Origin: Planctomycetota bacterium
Lineage (GTDB): Bacteria > Planctomycetota > Phycisphaerae > Phycisphaerales > SM1A02
DNA: 45,049 nt
Assembly: GCA_003671075.1 (NCBI GenBank)
Contig: QWPT01000013.1
Location: 1 to 45,049 of the forward strand
Direction: 5' to 3'
Shown here: piece after piece, positions 43,766 through 45,049 of the stretch
Numbering within the stretch: the first letter of the stretch is position 1
How the letters are laid out: every line of letters starts with the position of its first letter
Translations under genes and position numbers: made by a program
The notes under the pieces: generated by a model
What the model was told of the DNA's origin: nothing
The model's input: only the letters and a program-made list of their open reading frames with translations
Database searches by the model: none

Positions 43766-44276
43766 ACACCGTCACCAACGACACGCCAATCCCGGACGCG
43801 CGCGGTTGCTGCTGTCGATCACGCCGATGATCGATGTGGTGTTTCTGCTGCTCATCTATTTCCTGCTGACCACGGGCTTCGCCTCGACTGAACGACTCTT
43901 GCGCGCGGAGGGAACGCGCGAGCAGGCAGCGCGCGAGATCGATGCCAAGAATGATCGTGCCCACGAAGAGGCGCTTGCTCTCGAAGCCGATCCGTTGGTG
44001 ATCGAGCTCGCGCGTGTGAACGGCACCACTCGCATCACGCTGTCGGGTGGACTCACGCAACCGAGCGACGCTGCGGCGCAAGATGGAACGGCGCAACTCG
44101 AGCGCATCCTGCGCGATGCGCTGCTGACGCGCGATCGACCGCAGGGATTGTTCGAAGCCGACCACCCAATTCGAATCGCACCCGCGCGCGATGTGCCGTG
44201 GGAGGATGTGGTCGGCGCGTTTAACGCGGTGGTGCGCGCGGGATATCGCGCCGTTGCTTTCGGAGGTGGCTCATGA
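43755..44276 (+). CDS. ExbD/TolR-family protein 2
   Basis: A 173-residue protein with the helix SITPMIDVVFLLLIYFLL (Asp27), then a periplasmic domain containing coiled-coil-like AREIDAKNDRAHEE and the strand-helix unit PIRIAPARDVPWEDVV typical of ExbD/TolR. It differs clearly from ExbD 1, so the two may form a heterodimer. GGAGG lies upstream of the ATG at 43755, inside the end of ExbD 1. The stop overlaps the next start (ATGA). Confidence 0.87.
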   Translation: MAREHRHQRHANPGRARLLLSITPMIDVVFLLLIYFLLTTGFASTERLLRAEGTREQAAREIDAKNDRAHEEALALEADPLVIELARVNGTTRITLSGGLTQPSDAAAQDGTAQLERILRDALLTRDRPQGLFEADHPIRIAPARDVPWEDVVGAFNAVVRAGYRAVAFGGGS

Positions 44277-45049
44277 TGGGCGTGCGCGCGGCGACCATAC
44301 TTTTGCGCGTGCTTTCGCGCGTGCCGTTGCGTACGCCGTTGCGCGTGCTTTCATGCGCGCTTTCGTGCGCGGGATCGTCGCTTGCGCAGGCGAGTGAAAT
44401 TCAAACGGGCCGCGAGCAGCAAACGGGGACCATCGGCACGGATGCGACGCGCGCCGACGCGGGTGATCGCGCGCTGAAGATGTTTCGCCAGTTGCGCAGC
44501 GATGAGATTGCGGGAAATCTCGCTGCATTGACGGCGGCGGCGGCGGCGGACGCGGGCGCGGGCGCGGACGCGGACGCGGACGCGAAACATGATGATTGGG
44601 CGCAGAGGCGCGCGGGGCTCGGTCGCGATGCGGTGATCGCTCGCAATGCAGCGAAAAGCGGCGCTGGCGCGCGCGCCGCCGAGGAACACATCGATCAGAT
44701 GCGCGCGGCATTGGCGGCGCAGATCGCTGCCGACGATCCAGCGTGCGCGCGCGAACTCGTGCTTGAATGCGCGGAAGATTTGCTGCTGCGGATGATCACC
44801 GCCGATGCAAGCGATGCGATGCTGGCGATCGGCCTGCCGACACCGCAAGAAATCGCACGAGTGCGCGCGGTTGTGCTTGTTGCCCGCGCGCGGCTGGCGT
44901 CGGAATTGCTTGCGCCCGCATGCGCGCCCACCGCCGATGTGGCGACTGACGCGATTGTGTTTCGCACGCGTTTCCTGGCCGGAATCGCAGCGCTGTGCGC
45001 GGCGGACGCAGATGAGTGCGCGCGGCGAGCGCTGGACCCTGCGTTGGCC
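44273..45049 (+). CDS. Exported protein of the ExbB/ExbD operon (3' end cut)
   Basis: The frame stays open to the window end (259 codons). The N-terminus has a long hydrophobic, Leu/Val-rich signal peptide with repeated RVLS/RTPL, ending near ALSCAGSSLAQA. A low-complexity Ala/Asp/Gly tract (about residues 85-105, from a GCGGAC-type repeat) follows; the rest is Ala/Arg-rich and mostly helical. I do not recognise a family. The ATG at 44273 overlaps the ExbD 2 stop and has GGAGG upstream. It may be the periplasmic partner of the complex. Confidence 0.65.
   Translation, partial: MMGVRAATILLRVLSRVPLRTPLRVLSCALSCAGSSLAQASEIQTGREQQTGTIGTDATRADAGDRALKMFRQLRSDEIAGNLAALTAAAAADAGAGADADADAKHDDWAQRRAGLGRDAVIARNAAKSGAGARAAEEHIDQMRAALAAQIAADDPACARELVLECAEDLLLRMITADASDAMLAIGLPTPQEIARVRAVVLVARARLASELLAPACAPTADVATDAIVFRTRFLAGIAALCAADADECARRALDPALA

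Overview
The window looks like chromosome from a high-GC planctomycete, most likely of the Phycisphaerae type. The signs are: a secreted beta-helix protein with many calcium-binding-like DCN-x-NGIPDSCD repeats and a dockerin-like C-terminus (1-2 kb); an ECF sigma factor overlapping a membrane Ser/Thr kinase; a protein with two RNA polymerase alpha C-terminal domains; a class II DAHP synthase; and many genes with no Shine-Dalgarno sequence but a TANNNT box 6-9 bases before the start codon. I see no rRNA, insertion sequence, integrase or CRISPR array. One tRNA gene, tRNA-Leu(UAG), is present.

Layout. 1-3.6 kb: two exported proteins on the plus strand (beta-helix/dockerin-like; HExxH gluzincin). 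3.6-9.3 kb, minus strand: a type IV pilus or type II secretion inner-membrane operon, pilM-pilN-pilO-pilP-like-pilB, mostly with overlapping stop and start codons. 9.4-11.4 kb: hisS and a small membrane protein. 11.5-13.2 kb: a B12-dependent acyl-CoA mutase large subunit whose substrate-pocket residues look like isobutyryl-CoA rather than methylmalonyl-CoA mutase. 13.3-18.6 kb: a 1766-residue DUF4011/superfamily 1 helicase like the defence protein Hhe. 18.6-21.4 kb: a LivK-like binding lipoprotein, a Cache-only lipoprotein and 3-hydroxybutyryl-CoA dehydrogenase. 21.5-23.0 kb: an unrecognised 518-residue protein. 23.1-24.3 kb: citrate or 2-methylcitrate synthase, followed by about 0.8 kb without a clear gene that holds a 45-bp minisatellite and structured inverted repeats.

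25.1-28.9 kb: a plus-strand unit of secreted gluzincin, ECF sigma factor and membrane kinase, suggesting an envelope-to-transcription signalling path. 28.9-40.5 kb, nearly all minus strand: methylisocitrate lyase, SpoIID protein, TPR plus double alpha-CTD protein, MATE transporter, an isolated nuoG, a membrane-anchored hypothetical protein, a coupled pair of ketosynthases (one apparently active, one without any catalytic residue), and class II DAHP synthase. 40.7-45.0 kb, plus strand: a DoxX-like protein, then an operon of a VWA protein with a TonB-like transmembrane anchor, ExbB/TolQ, two ExbD/TolR proteins and an exported protein cut by the window end.

The most interesting candidates are the TonB-anchor/VWA/ExbB/ExbD/ExbD operon, the ketosynthase pair, the Hhe-like protein with an apparently decayed nuclease, and the recurring start-proximal -10 boxes that suggest leaderless transcription. 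All family assignments come from reading motifs; no database search was run.
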